Part shown: piece by piece, positions 50,954 to 60,003 of the stretch
Layout: every line of letters begins with the position of its first letter
Numbering within the stretch: position 1 is the first letter of the stretch
Assembly (NCBI GenBank): GCA_009837205.1
Contig: VXTZ01000012.1
Location: 62,001 to 126,000 of the forward strand
Source: Candidatus Dadabacteria bacterium
GTDB taxonomy: Bacteria > Desulfobacterota_D > UBA1144 > Nemesobacterales > Nemesobacteraceae
Direction: 5' to 3'
DNA length: 64,000 nt
Notes under the pieces: generated by a model
What the model saw: the letters and a program-made list of their open reading frames with translations, nothing else
Database searches by the model: none
What the model was told of the DNA's origin: nothing
Program-made: the position numbers and the translations under genes

Positions 50954-53900
50954 TTAACTAACTTGCAGGGAATCCCTTCCACCCGGCCCCAATGTCCTCA
51001 GATGGGTGAAATACCGCAACCGCTTGCCAATATCGTCAAGAACCAGATAAAGACAGGGCACAAGGTAAAGTATGACGAAAGTCGAAAAAACAAGTCCGAA
51101 TCCCAGGGAAGCCGCCATCGGAGCGAGAATGCCCGCCTGGCCCTTGTAGGCGAACATCAGGGAGAAAAGCCCCGAGAAGGTCGTAAGCGTGGTGAGAACG
51201 ATAGGGCGGAAACGATACCTAGCGGAAAATACTATCGCTACCACCTTGCTCGGCATCTTTTTCGCCCTTCGGTTGATAAAATTCATCAGCAGCAAGCTGT
51301 CGTTGACCACTATTCCCAGAAGCGCAACCATTCCGATTATGGCGGGTAGCGTCATGGGTTCGCCACGCAGCAGAATCGCTATGATCACTCCCGTAATGCA
51401 AAAAGGCAGCACACTCATTATTATAAGGGGCTGAAAAGTGGAACGCAGAATGCTTGCGAGAATGAGATAAATGAGAAGTAAAGCCAAAAGCGACGCCTTT
51501 TTTATGTCGCTTATAGCCTGAGTATACTGCTCCTCCTCCCCTGCGAACCGAAACGAGTAGCCCGGGTAGTTCTCCAGAAGACCGTCGAGATGACGCGAAA
51601 GATTTGCGTTTACCTCCCTTGAAGTAGTCGTCTGGTTGTCCACTTCGGCTGTTACGGTGACTGTTCTTCGAAGCTTCTCCCTTCTTATCTCAAGCGGCGT
51701 CTTGGACTCCGTTATCTCCGCCACGGTGCCGATAGGAATCCGCCTTCCGAGAGGAGTCGGGACCTGGTGCGATTTCACCGAGAAAACACTGGACTCTCCT
51801 CTTCCGTATCGCAGATTTATCTCAGCCTCTTCCTCACCCACTCTGGTCTTCGCAACTGTGAGACCGTCCCCGAGGGCCTTGATTTCCCGCGACACGTTCC
51901 ACTTGTCAATACCGAACACCCCAGCTTTTCTCTCGTCTATCTCGACTCTCGCTTCGGGCTTTCCGTAAACAAGATTGCTGGTCGCGGCACTCACCCCCGG
52001 CTGATTGCTCAGATACTCCCGAATCCGGGAAGCTATTTCCATCAGCACCGATATGTCATCCCCGCTTATTTTGACGTCCACCGGTTTCCCAGTAGGAGGA
52101 CCTACCGTCATGAGGAAATCAATCTGTTTAGCTCCGGTAACCATCTCCCTTGCTCTACTCTCCGCAATCTCAGAGAGTTCAACCGCATTTTCTTTTCTGG
52201 CGGAGTAATCCTCGTATTCAACCAGAACCGAGGCCACGTGATCTCCCGTGGAAAACATATTGTCAGGGTCCGACATATCGAGTCCAACCATGGACAACGT
52301 GTTCTTAAGAACATGAGCAGGGATGCTGTGCCGCACGGCTTCCTCCACCTGGGCTACCGAAGCGGTTGTATGCTCCAGACTGGATGAGGGAGGATTCTCA
52401 ACCCTTACCATTATCTCCTCGATATCATGAAGGTAGAACATTACGTTGGGAATCCGGACAAACATAAAGACCGAAACGGCAAAGATAGCCGTGAAACATC
52501 CTATTACCGCATAGCGGTTTCTAAGCGCAAACAGAAGTCCCCGCAGATACAGGCCTCTTACGCGCAGAAGCGGCGCGTTTCCGCGAGGAGATCTCGTTGT
52601 GCCGTTTGCCGGAAGCCAGTCGGCACAGTGAGATGGCATGATCACCAAGGCTTCGAAAAGGGAGAAGCAAAGAGCGAAGATGGCAACTTTGGGAATTACG
52701 GAAAGGAACTGTCCGATTAACCCCGTGGCAAGAAGAAGGGGAGTAAATGCCGCAATATTGGTAAGCACAGTCGCGACCACTGGCCAGGCAACCTCTTTTG
52801 TCCCCACCACCGCCGCCCTCAGCGGCTCCATTCCCCTTGATATATATCTCTGGACGTTCTCAACAACGATTATGGCGTCATCCACTACCATCCCCAGCAT
52901 CATTATAAGACCGAACATGGAAAGGACATTGAGCGTTGTGCCGGTCATCTTCATTAATATCGCGGCCCCCAGAAAAGAAACGGGAATCCCCAGGGCGGCT
53001 ATAAAGGCCGCCTTGCGATCAAGAAAAAGAGTGAGGAGGATTACTACCAGAACAAACCCCAGAGCCCCGCTTTTAAGCATGGTCCGAAGACGGCTTTTCA
53101 CCCAGTGTGACCTGTCAAACGCCAAGGTTATCTCCAAATCTTCGGGAAACTGGTTTTCGTACTTTTCAGTAAGCTCCCTTATGCGGTCGACGGTATCGAG
53201 GATATCAACGTCTTTCTGCTTCTCCACCCAGAAAGTAATCGCAGGACGGCCGTTTATCCTCGATCTCAGGTCCTCTCGCTGTTCTCCGAGAGTGACCGTC
53301 GCCACATCGCGGAGCAGAACATGTTTACCCTCAACGCTCCGGGCGACCGGAATATTGAGAAGATCCTCCACAGATCTTATCTTTCCCTCGGTTCTAAGCA
53401 GAAAATCAGCACTGTTCCCAGTAAAATTCGCCCCGGGGATATCCAGATTTCTCGCGTTGATGGCATCTGAAATCTCCTTAATCCCCAGTCCAAACTGCAC
53501 CATTTTCGGGTAATCCAGATACACCCATATTGCCGGGTCAGGCAGTCCGACGGAAGTCACGTTGTCAATGCCGTCTAAAAGCGCAAGCTCATCCCGCAGT
53601 CTCCTGGCGCTGCTATAGAGAATATCTCTTGGCATGTCCCCTGAGACCGAAACGCTCACCAGCGGAAAACTCGCCTTTTGCTCTTTTGTTACGGGTTTCT
53701 CTGTGTCCTCGGGAAGATCGTCTGCTATCAGATTGATCTTGGAATCAATCTCCCAGGCGATCCTTCTGGTGTCTTCACCCGGGTAAACCTCAGCAGTAAC
53801 GCGCGAGAACCCTTCGGAAGAAACGGACTTTACAATCTTGACACCGGAGACGTTCTTTATCTGCTGCTCAATGGGAACGCTTACAAGATTCTCAACATCT

Positions 53901-54070
53901 TCAGCGGAGGAACCCGGAAAAGATGTGGTTACCGTCACCATTTCGAGTTTTACCGACGGGAACAGTTCAAGGGGAAGAGAAAATGAAAACAGAAGCCCTA
54001 TAAGTATTATGGCTCCCATCAGCAGGTTCACGAAAAAGGAGTTTCTTACTGAAAAATTGGCGATATGCAT
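50954..54070 (-). CDS. RND-family efflux transporter permease
   Basis: A 1038-residue inner-membrane pump of the AcrB/HAE1-like resistance-nodulation-division family, driven by protons and working with an adaptor and an outer-membrane channel. It begins with a membrane helix after MHIANFSVRN, has the porter-domain repeat FPGSSAEDVENLVSVPIEQQI, and in helix 4 the proton-relay aspartates GMVVDDAIIVVEN near residue 410. The second half repeats the plan (GIVVNDSLLLMNFINRR near 950). The adaptor gene is not adjacent but lies 6 kb away at 60.0 kb on the same strand, and no TolC-like gene is seen. A divergent argC lies upstream. Confidence 0.92.
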   Translation of the reverse strand: MHIANFSVRNSFFVNLLMGAIILIGLLFSFSLPLELFPSVKLEMVTVTTSFPGSSAEDVENLVSVPIEQQIKNVSGVKIVKSVSSEGFSRVTAEVYPGEDTRRIAWEIDSKINLIADDLPEDTEKPVTKEQKASFPLVSVSVSGDMPRDILYSSARRLRDELALLDGIDNVTSVGLPDPAIWVYLDYPKMVQFGLGIKEISDAINARNLDIPGANFTGNSADFLLRTEGKIRSVEDLLNIPVARSVEGKHVLLRDVATVTLGEQREDLRSRINGRPAITFWVEKQKDVDILDTVDRIRELTEKYENQFPEDLEITLAFDRSHWVKSRLRTMLKSGALGFVLVVILLTLFLDRKAAFIAALGIPVSFLGAAILMKMTGTTLNVLSMFGLIMMLGMVVDDAIIVVENVQRYISRGMEPLRAAVVGTKEVAWPVVATVLTNIAAFTPLLLATGLIGQFLSVIPKVAIFALCFSLFEALVIMPSHCADWLPANGTTRSPRGNAPLLRVRGLYLRGLLFALRNRYAVIGCFTAIFAVSVFMFVRIPNVMFYLHDIEEIMVRVENPPSSSLEHTTASVAQVEEAVRHSIPAHVLKNTLSMVGLDMSDPDNMFSTGDHVASVLVEYEDYSARKENAVELSEIAESRAREMVTGAKQIDFLMTVGPPTGKPVDVKISGDDISVLMEIASRIREYLSNQPGVSAATSNLVYGKPEARVEIDERKAGVFGIDKWNVSREIKALGDGLTVAKTRVGEEEAEINLRYGRGESSVFSVKSHQVPTPLGRRIPIGTVAEITESKTPLEIRREKLRRTVTVTAEVDNQTTTSREVNANLSRHLDGLLENYPGYSFRFAGEEEQYTQAISDIKKASLLALLLIYLILASILRSTFQPLIIMSVLPFCITGVIIAILLRGEPMTLPAIIGMVALLGIVVNDSLLLMNFINRRAKKMPSKVVAIVFSARYRFRPIVLTTLTTFSGLFSLMFAYKGQAGILAPMAASLGFGLVFSTFVILYLVPCLYLVLDDIGKRLRYFTHLRTLGPGGRDSLQVS

Positions 54071-54418
54071 AGAGAATCGGTCGACAATTCTTAGTGTGCG
54101 CCCAATTATGATCCCGAGCGTACGGGAACTTGATCAAGCGGTATGTCTTTTCGGTATCGGCAGGCTTTTCTCCTGCGGATTTGAAACCTTATCTTGCCTT
54201 GCTAAAAGGAGTTTCCACCCGGTCTGCGGTAAACCACAGCCTCAAAACGCCTCTAGTAATTGTACCGGATAATAAAACGCCGCCTAATTCCCCGAGAACC
54301 CTTGGAAATTCCGGAACGGATATCAAGAATTTAAGGTTACTCATCCCACCTACAGGACAAATATCTGAATTGCCGGGGACGGATTGAGTTTTTCTGATTC
54401 CCGTAGTATCGTTTCACG
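54071..54418. other. Intergenic region between the RND gene and argC (348 bases)
   Basis: No convincing gene is seen. The only open frame of note (54130-54387, 85 codons) has no ribosome site or recognisable motif. The region must hold the divergent starts for the RND gene and argC; possible -10-like hexamers (CATAAT on minus, TAGTAT on plus) lack well-spaced -35 partners. A 16-base near-repeat of the sequence at 50930 lies at 54256. Confidence 0.5.
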
Positions 54419-54421
54419 GTG

Positions 54422-55462
54422 ATGAAAAATCTTAACGTATGTATTCTGGGAGCAAGCGGCTACACGGGAGCAGAGCTCATAAGGCTCCTCAGGGGACATC
54501 CCCGGGCCAGTATTTCGCATTTAACAGCGTCAAGGAACGCAGGTCGTGCCCTAGCCGAGGTCTTTCCGCACCTTGGAGAAATAGCTGATCTCGAGCTCAG
54601 CAGTTCGGACCCCTCTCTCATCCCGGACGACACCGACGTGGTATTCGCCGCGCTTCCGCACGGAGCATCAGCCGAGCTTATAGAAGAAATCTACGAAAGG
54701 GACGTAAGGATAATCGATCTCGGGGCGGATTTCCGCCTCAGGGAAGGCACCTACAGGGACTGGTACGGGGATCATCCGTGCGCCCATCTTCTCGAAAACG
54801 CCGTCTACGGAATCCCCGAACTGCATGCGGAACGGATATCGGAGACAAAACTGGTGGCAAACCCCGGATGCTATCCAACCTCTTCGATCCTTCCACTCGC
54901 ACCGCTTCTTGAAAACGGCATGGTGGAGACGGAGGGAATCATAATTGATTCCAAATCCGGAGCTTCGGGAGCAGGAAGGAACCCTTCGCTTGATCTTCAT
55001 TTCTGCGAGGTCTCCGAAGCAATGAAAGCCTACAAGGTAGGCGAGCACCGTCATGCCCCTGAAATAGAACAGGGACTCTCGGATTTTCTAGGCAGCAAGG
55101 TGGAAGTCGCCTTCACACCGCATCTCGTACCGATAAACAGGGGGATACTCTCGACAATATACGTAAACCTCTCGGGAAGCCATAAGACCCGGGAACTGCT
55201 GGACGCCCTGGGACAATTCTACGAGAACTCGCCCTTCGTGAGGATTCTTCCCGAGGGGACTTTTCCGAACACTTCCTGCGTCAGGGGTTCAAACTTCTGC
55301 GACATAGGAATAAGGACAAACCCAGAGAAGAAAACTGCGGTAATTGTCTGCGCCATAGATAACCTAGTAAAGGGGGCATCGGGACAGGCGATACAAAGCA
55401 TGAACATCATGCTCGACCTTCCAGAGAGCCTGGGACTTGACTCTGTCCCGCTTTATCCCTAA
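54422..55462 (+). CDS. argC: N-acetyl-gamma-glutamyl-phosphate reductase
   Basis: ArgC reduces N-acetylglutamyl phosphate with NADPH in arginine synthesis. The 346-residue product opens VCILGASGYTGAELIRLL (Rossmann), has FAALPHGAS, and holds the catalytic cysteine in VANPGCYPTSSILPLAPL near residue 150. The C-terminal HLVPINRGILSTIY and NLVKGASGQAIQSMNIM segments are typical. It is the ArgC type 1 length. A GTG at 54419 immediately before the ATG is the alternative start. No other arginine gene is adjacent. Confidence 0.97.
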   Translation: MKNLNVCILGASGYTGAELIRLLRGHPRASISHLTASRNAGRALAEVFPHLGEIADLELSSSDPSLIPDDTDVVFAALPHGASAELIEEIYERDVRIIDLGADFRLREGTYRDWYGDHPCAHLLENAVYGIPELHAERISETKLVANPGCYPTSSILPLAPLLENGMVETEGIIIDSKSGASGAGRNPSLDLHFCEVSEAMKAYKVGEHRHAPEIEQGLSDFLGSKVEVAFTPHLVPINRGILSTIYVNLSGSHKTRELLDALGQFYENSPFVRILPEGTFPNTSCVRGSNFCDIGIRTNPEKKTAVIVCAIDNLVKGASGQAIQSMNIMLDLPESLGLDSVPLYP

Positions 55463-55504
55463 TTTGAGGGGTAAATATATGCTGCCCGCCGGCATGACAT
55501 CCCG

Positions 55505-56671
55505 TCAGAAATCCTGAAGCGTCCTTATTCTCTCCACTATCGCGGGAAGAAGTTCGATCACCCTGTCGATTTCCTCCGAACGGGTAAAACGGCCGAAGCT
55601 GAACCTGACCGAGCAGAGCGCTTCCTGTTCTTCGAGCCCCATGGCAACCAACACGTGGGAAGGGTCAACGTTTCCCTCGGAGCAGGCAGAACCAGTTGAA
55701 ACCGCCACTCCGGCAGTATCGAGATTCATTACCACCGAATCACCCGGAGTGTCTGGAAAGCCAACGTTAAGGGTGTTGGAGACTCTGGTGTCGGGATGTC
55801 CGTTCAGGTAAACATCCCCTACTCTCCGGGAAAGCTCCTCGAAAAGACGGTCCCGCAGCTTCCCCAGTCTTTCGTTTTCCGTCTCAAGCTCCCCGCGCAG
55901 AAGCTCGCACGCATAACCGAATCCGCAGACGGCCGCTACGTTCTCCGTTCCCGATCTCTTTCCCCTCTCCTGCCCCCCGCCGTGCACGAAAGGCTCAAGG
56001 CCAATCCCTTTTTTCAAGTAAAGAGCTCCCGCCCCCTTAGGACCGCATATCTTGTGGGCGGAAAAAGACGCCATGTCAACCGGCAGACCGGTAAGATCGA
56101 TTTCCATCTTTCCCAGAGCCTGAACCGCATCTGTATGGAAAACCACCCCCCTCTCGCGGGCAATTTCCCCTATATCGCGAATCGGACTTACAACTCCGGT
56201 CTCGTTATTCACGTACATGCAGGAAACAAGAATCGTGCGCTCGGTAATCGCTTCCCGGAACTGCTCGGGGAAGACCCGTCCGAAGGAATCCACGGGAAGA
56301 TAGGTGACTTCGAAACCCCTGCGTTCAAGAAACCTGAACACTTCAAGACACGAGGCGTGCTCGACCACGGTCGTAACCAGGTGGTTACCCCTGTCAGAAA
56401 GAGCGTAGGCCAAGCCTTTTATGGCGAAATTGTTGCTTTCACTGCCCCCGGAGGTAAAAACTATTTCTCCCGGCCTCGCCCCGAGATAACCTGATACCCT
56501 TTCGCGGGCGTAATCAACCGCCGCGCGCGCAACGCTTCCGGGAGAATGAATGCTGGAAGGATTCCCATAATTTCCGGCAAGATATGGAATCATCTCTTCC
56601 AAAACGCGCGGGTCAAGAGGCGTAGTCGCGTTATAGTCAAGATATATGGAATGTCCGTTATCAGGCGACAT
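55505..56671 (-). CDS. Cysteine desulfurase, NifS/IscS family, copy 1
   Basis: A PLP enzyme that moves sulfur from cysteine to an active-site cysteine for Fe-S clusters or tRNA thiolation. The 388-residue protein has IYLDYNATTPLDPRV at the N terminus, GNPSSIHSPG, the PLP-lysine in SFSAHKICGPKGAGALY near residue 205, and the catalytic cysteine loop STGSACSEGNVDPSHVL near 330. The active loop fits class I (IscS/NifS) enzymes. No iscU, iscA or fdx gene is adjacent, so it may serve a shared pool. A second family member lies 2.1 kb away on the other strand. Confidence 0.93.
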   Translation of the reverse strand: MSPDNGHSIYLDYNATTPLDPRVLEEMIPYLAGNYGNPSSIHSPGSVARAAVDYARERVSGYLGARPGEIVFTSGGSESNNFAIKGLAYALSDRGNHLVTTVVEHASCLEVFRFLERRGFEVTYLPVDSFGRVFPEQFREAITERTILVSCMYVNNETGVVSPIRDIGEIARERGVVFHTDAVQALGKMEIDLTGLPVDMASFSAHKICGPKGAGALYLKKGIGLEPFVHGGGQERGKRSGTENVAAVCGFGYACELLRGELETENERLGKLRDRLFEELSRRVGDVYLNGHPDTRVSNTLNVGFPDTPGDSVVMNLDTAGVAVSTGSACSEGNVDPSHVLVAMGLEEQEALCSVRFSFGRFTRSEEIDRVIELLPAIVERIRTLQDF

Positions 56672-56828
56672 TTTCTCACCATTGCTTAAACAGCTTGCAC
56701 AACAGCGAATAATAACCGATCGACCGCGTAAATCACTGTGACACAGGACAGCGGGAGTACTCCGGATTCAAGTTATTTCAGCGGGTTAACGTCTTGGGGG
56801 CAAGATCAGCCTCACCGGCCAGCCAACT

Positions 56829-57512
56829 TTAGATCAGGTCAGGCTTGTCGGTGATAATTCCGTTAATCCCGATCCCGGCCAGCTTTTCGCCTCGTTTCGG
56901 ATCGTTAACCGTCCAGCAGCACACAAAAAGGCCTCTTCTTCGGGCTTCCGAAGCGAGGCGGCGTGTCATAAAACGGTGATTTGTAGCAACTACCCGACAG
57001 CCGAGAGAAAGAGCCTTCTTCACGCACCCGAAGCCGAAAACCGTAATAAGGCCCGTAGTAATAGAACGATCAAGTTCCCTCACAGCACGAAGGCAGTCCT
57101 CGCGGAAAGAAACCACCGCTACATCTTTTATAAGACCATGATCTTTTATAAGCGAGACAGTTTCTTCTTCCGTACCTTTTTCCTTAAGTTCGACCACAAG
57201 TCCGCAGCGCCCCGCGAAATTCTCAAAAACCTCTGTAAGAGTCGGTATCCGCTCCCCGAAACCGGCGTCAAGAGATTGAAGTTCAGAAAACGTCTTCCCC
57301 GAAACGGCTCCCTTACCATCCGTGGTCCTGTCCACCGTCCGGTCGTGAATGACGACCAAGCGGCCGTCAAGACTTTTCCTCACGTCAAACTCTATCACCG
57401 CAGACCCCATGTCCAGGGCCCTGCGGAAAGAGCGAAGAGTATTTTCCGGTTCGTAATGACTCGCGCCGCGGTGAGAGATAAGGAGGAAATCTTTTTCGAA
57501 AAAACCTTTCAT
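56829..57512 (-). CDS. Glycerophosphodiester phosphodiesterase
   Basis: A 227-residue GDPD-family enzyme that releases glycerol-3-phosphate from deacylated phospholipids. The catalytic signature LLISHRGASHYEPENTL (HRG...PENT) is at about 11-27, with VIEFDVRKSLDGRLVVIHD next (EFDV, HD ligands), LVVELKEK for the second glutamate, and a C-terminal VCCWTVNDPKRGEKL that matches the usual VNxxxEM pattern. No signal peptide is seen, so it resembles the cytoplasmic UgpQ type. It is 14 bases behind cofE, on the same strand. Confidence 0.92.
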   Translation of the reverse strand: MKGFFEKDFLLISHRGASHYEPENTLRSFRRALDMGSAVIEFDVRKSLDGRLVVIHDRTVDRTTDGKGAVSGKTFSELQSLDAGFGERIPTLTEVFENFAGRCGLVVELKEKGTEEETVSLIKDHGLIKDVAVVSFREDCLRAVRELDRSITTGLITVFGFGCVKKALSLGCRVVATNHRFMTRRLASEARRRGLFVCCWTVNDPKRGEKLAGIGINGIITDKPDLI

Positions 57513-57526
57513 GGAATTTGGGGGAA

Positions 57527-58303
57527 TTACCTGAACAGGTCATGGGCCGGATCTCTGATCAGTTCATCCGAACTTCCTTCTCCCCGGATGTACTCAACCC
57601 CGCGCGCTACCACAACGGGCAGAGCCGCGGTTTTCTCCATCAGCAAGCCCGCGGCACACGCTACCTGGTCCGCGGTCGCCATCTCGGTTGCCGTAAGCAG
57701 AAGACCTTTGGTATCGGCCTCTCCCCTGCGGTCAGAAAGTGGCCTCATGCCGCTACAGCCAATGGCGATGTCGGTGAGCCCTTCCCGCCAGGGACGTCCC
57801 ACGGTATCGCTTATTATGACAGCTACGTACTTTCCGGTTTCCTGTTCTATATGTTTTCTTATAACCCCAGCGGAGCGATCAGAATCAAGCGGAAGAAGTG
57901 TGACATCCTCGCCCCCGGAAACATTCGACGCATCAACGCCGGCGTTTGCCAGCACGAGCCCCCCGATCGTTTCAACTATAAGTCTTCCCTTGCCGCTTTC
58001 TCTCTCGTCCATTTTTACGATTCTCCTAGTTTCCCCGAGAATCACCTCCACCAACCTCGGATCCTTTGAAACCTCTTCGGAGACCGTAACTGCGAAACCC
58101 GAAGGTTCCACTTGGGAGAGATTAACAACCCTGCCTTCGGCCTTTGAAACCACCTTCTGTGCAACTACAACTATATCCCCGTCGAGAAACGAAAATCCCT
58201 CACGGGCGGCGGCGTGCAGAATCATCTCCCCAAGGCTGTCCCCCTCCTTCACTTCCGGAATCCCCTTCAAGGGAACAAATCTTATTTCTCCAGTCTTGTC
58301 CAT
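57527..58303 (-). CDS. cofE: Coenzyme F420:L-glutamate ligase
   Basis: CofE adds gamma-linked glutamates to F420-0 with GTP. The 258-residue protein has the family N terminus FVPLKGIPEVKEGDSLGEM, then VVAQKVVSKAEGR, the metal/GTP-binding ISDTVGRPWREGLTDIAIG near residue 155, and the C-terminal ATADQVACAAGLLMEKTAALPVVVARG segment. Its presence indicates the organism makes F420, in line with the LLM oxidoreductase at 46.3 kb. The other cof genes (cofC, cofD, cofG/H) are not in the window. A GDPD gene follows in the same orientation. Confidence 0.94.
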   Translation of the reverse strand: MDKTGEIRFVPLKGIPEVKEGDSLGEMILHAAAREGFSFLDGDIVVVAQKVVSKAEGRVVNLSQVEPSGFAVTVSEEVSKDPRLVEVILGETRRIVKMDERESGKGRLIVETIGGLVLANAGVDASNVSGGEDVTLLPLDSDRSAGVIRKHIEQETGKYVAVIISDTVGRPWREGLTDIAIGCSGMRPLSDRRGEADTKGLLLTATEMATADQVACAAGLLMEKTAALPVVVARGVEYIRGEGSSDELIRDPAHDLFR

Positions 58304-58334
58304 GCGGAAACTCTCCCGATGCCGCGGCGGCGTT

Positions 58335-58363
58335 TTGTATCTACCAACTAAACCATCTAGTAT
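58335..58363 (+). promoter_or_regulatory. sigma70-type promoter upstream of the 58.4 kb gene
   Basis: TTGTAT (58335-58340), 17-base spacer, TAGTAT (58358-58363), ending 28 bases before the ATG at 58391. A TATATT further right is another possible -10. Confidence 0.5.
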
Positions 58364-58390
58364 ATATTATCAATAGCAAGGGGGAGAGAA

Positions 58391-58783
58391 ATGGAAAAAT
58401 TTTACTTGGAGAGAGAAACCGACCTTGAGCTTGAAAAGCAGTTCGAGGTATCCGGCGTGGCGAGGGAATCAGGTCTCATGATCCGCATATTCGTAACCTC
58501 CTCACTTAAAAAGGAAATGATGGAACCCGATTCCGAGGCTTCGGCCCGCGGCGAGGATGAAAACACCAGGCTAAAGGAAATACTTTCCCCTCTCGTGTCG
58601 TCTATAAGGGCAACCAGAAAAACGAAGAGAACCAACGTGATCAATTTCACCGCTTCGGTTACCAAAGACGGAAAAGGCCGGGAATTTCAGGTTATTTCCT
58701 ACCTAGGTCCGGTAACGAAAGACTCCGAGGAACCCTGCATAACCCTTCTCCTGCCCGAAGACCTGCCGGAAGAAACACCTTAG
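58391..58783 (+). CDS. Hypothetical protein
   Basis: A 130-residue, charged, soluble protein that I do not recognise. The N-terminal part is acidic and helical (ERETDLELEKQFEVSG), the middle is rich in Glu/Asp, and from residue 70 it has alternating hydrophobic strands (NVINFTASVTKDGKGREFQVISYL shown in part as NVINFTASV and FQVISYLGP). No cysteine motif, membrane helix or signal is present. A GGGGGAG lies 7 bases before the ATG and a good promoter precedes it, which supports expression. It is 29 bases upstream of a NifS-type gene on the same strand and may be co-transcribed with it. Confidence 0.65.
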   Translation: MEKFYLERETDLELEKQFEVSGVARESGLMIRIFVTSSLKKEMMEPDSEASARGEDENTRLKEILSPLVSSIRATRKTKRTNVINFTASVTKDGKGREFQVISYLGPVTKDSEEPCITLLLPEDLPEETP

Positions 58784-58812
58784 CCACAAAATCGTGTATT
58801 ATTAGCTTTATA

Positions 58813-59976
58813 ATGGGGTGTACAGAGGAAATTTCCGGCGAAATCTACCTTGACAACAACGCAACTACAAGACCACTTCCCGAAGTAACTGAGGCCATGC
58901 ACGAAGCCATGGGTGAGGGATTCGGCAATCCCTCAAGCGCCCATTCGGCCGGAGAGCGGGCGAGGCACCGCATGGACCTTGCCCGAAAACGGGCCTCCGA
59001 TCTTGTGGGATGCTCCCCCGAGGACCTCATATTCACAAGTTCCGGTACGGAATCAAACAACATGGTTTTTTATTCCTGCACCATGAAAAAAGAGAAGCCG
59101 CACGTTGTCACAACCCAAGTAGAGCACTCCTCGATAATGAAGATGTGCAATTTCCTCGAACTAAACGACGTGCACATCGAAATGCTCGAGGTGGACGGAC
59201 AAGGGATTCTTGACATCCGAACACTCGAAAACGCGATCTCCGAGAAAACCGATCTAGTTTCCGTGCAGTGGGTTAACAACGAGACCGGAGTTATACAGGA
59301 TATAGCGAGCATTTCCGAGGTCTGCAGGAAAAACGGAGTGCTTCTCCACACCGACGCGGCCCAAGCTGTAGGCAAGCTCGAGGTTGATCTTGCGAAGCTT
59401 CACGTGGATTTTCTCTCTTTCACCGCTCATAAAATCAGCGGTCCCCAGGGCGCCGCGGTTCTCTACGCAAAAGACAGGCTGCTTGTGAATCCTTTTCTTT
59501 TCGGAGGATTCCAGGAGGAAGGGTTTCGTCCCGGGACCGAGAATCTTCCGGGCATAACAGGCTTTGGGACCGCCTGCGAGATAAGGCACACAAGGCTTGA
59601 GCAGGCCATAGGAAAGATGAAAGATCTTCGCGACCGGTTCGAGAAAATAATAATCGAATCCATCCCGGACACCTCGGTTAACGGGGGCGGCGGGGAAAGA
59701 ATATGCAATACCACCAATATCCATTTCGGCGGAACTGACGGAAGAAAGCTGGTCTCCCTTCTTGACGAGGCGGGAATAAGGTGTTCCCAGAGTTCCGCGT
59801 GCACGAATTTCGACGTTACGCCATCCTACGTTCTGACCGCCATGGGGCTTGATGAACAGCATGCGTATTCAAGCATAAGATTCAGCTTCTGCCCGGAAAA
59901 CACCTTCGAGGAGATAGAAAGAGCGGCAGAGATAGTCCGGGAAAAGTGCGAATTTCTCAGTAGCCAGCCCTGCTGA
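58813..59976 (+). CDS. Cysteine desulfurase, NifS/IscS family, copy 2
   Basis: A 387-residue PLP enzyme related to copy 1 but clearly diverged. It has IYLDNNATTRPLPEV, GNPSSAHSAG, the PLP-lysine in SFTAHKISGPQGAAVLY near residue 200, and the cysteine loop SQSSACTNFDVTPSYVL near 340, one residue set different from the GSACS loop of copy 1. The ATG at 58813 lies behind a hypothetical gene, 29 bases away. It may provide sulfur for a different acceptor than copy 1. Class II (SufS) features are not seen. Confidence 0.9.
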   Translation: MGCTEEISGEIYLDNNATTRPLPEVTEAMHEAMGEGFGNPSSAHSAGERARHRMDLARKRASDLVGCSPEDLIFTSSGTESNNMVFYSCTMKKEKPHVVTTQVEHSSIMKMCNFLELNDVHIEMLEVDGQGILDIRTLENAISEKTDLVSVQWVNNETGVIQDIASISEVCRKNGVLLHTDAAQAVGKLEVDLAKLHVDFLSFTAHKISGPQGAAVLYAKDRLLVNPFLFGGFQEEGFRPGTENLPGITGFGTACEIRHTRLEQAIGKMKDLRDRFEKIIIESIPDTSVNGGGGERICNTTNIHFGGTDGRKLVSLLDEAGIRCSQSSACTNFDVTPSYVLTAMGLDEQHAYSSIRFSFCPENTFEEIERAAEIVREKCEFLSSQPC

Positions 59977-60003
59977 ACCCGGGCACCCCGGGGAAACGGA
60001 AAA

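Noticed and set aside
54130-54387. 85-codon open frame between the RND gene and argC
   Set aside because: No ribosome site, no recognisable motif and a composition unlike neighbouring genes.
58320-58375. tRNA-like D-arm sequence (TTTAGTTGGTAGA) on the minus strand
   Set aside because: No acceptor stem, anticodon stem or T arm could be formed around it; it looks like chance.
56976-58376. Long (466-codon) plus-strand frame opposite the GDPD and cofE genes
   Set aside because: It is antisense to two well-supported genes and its residues show no family pattern.
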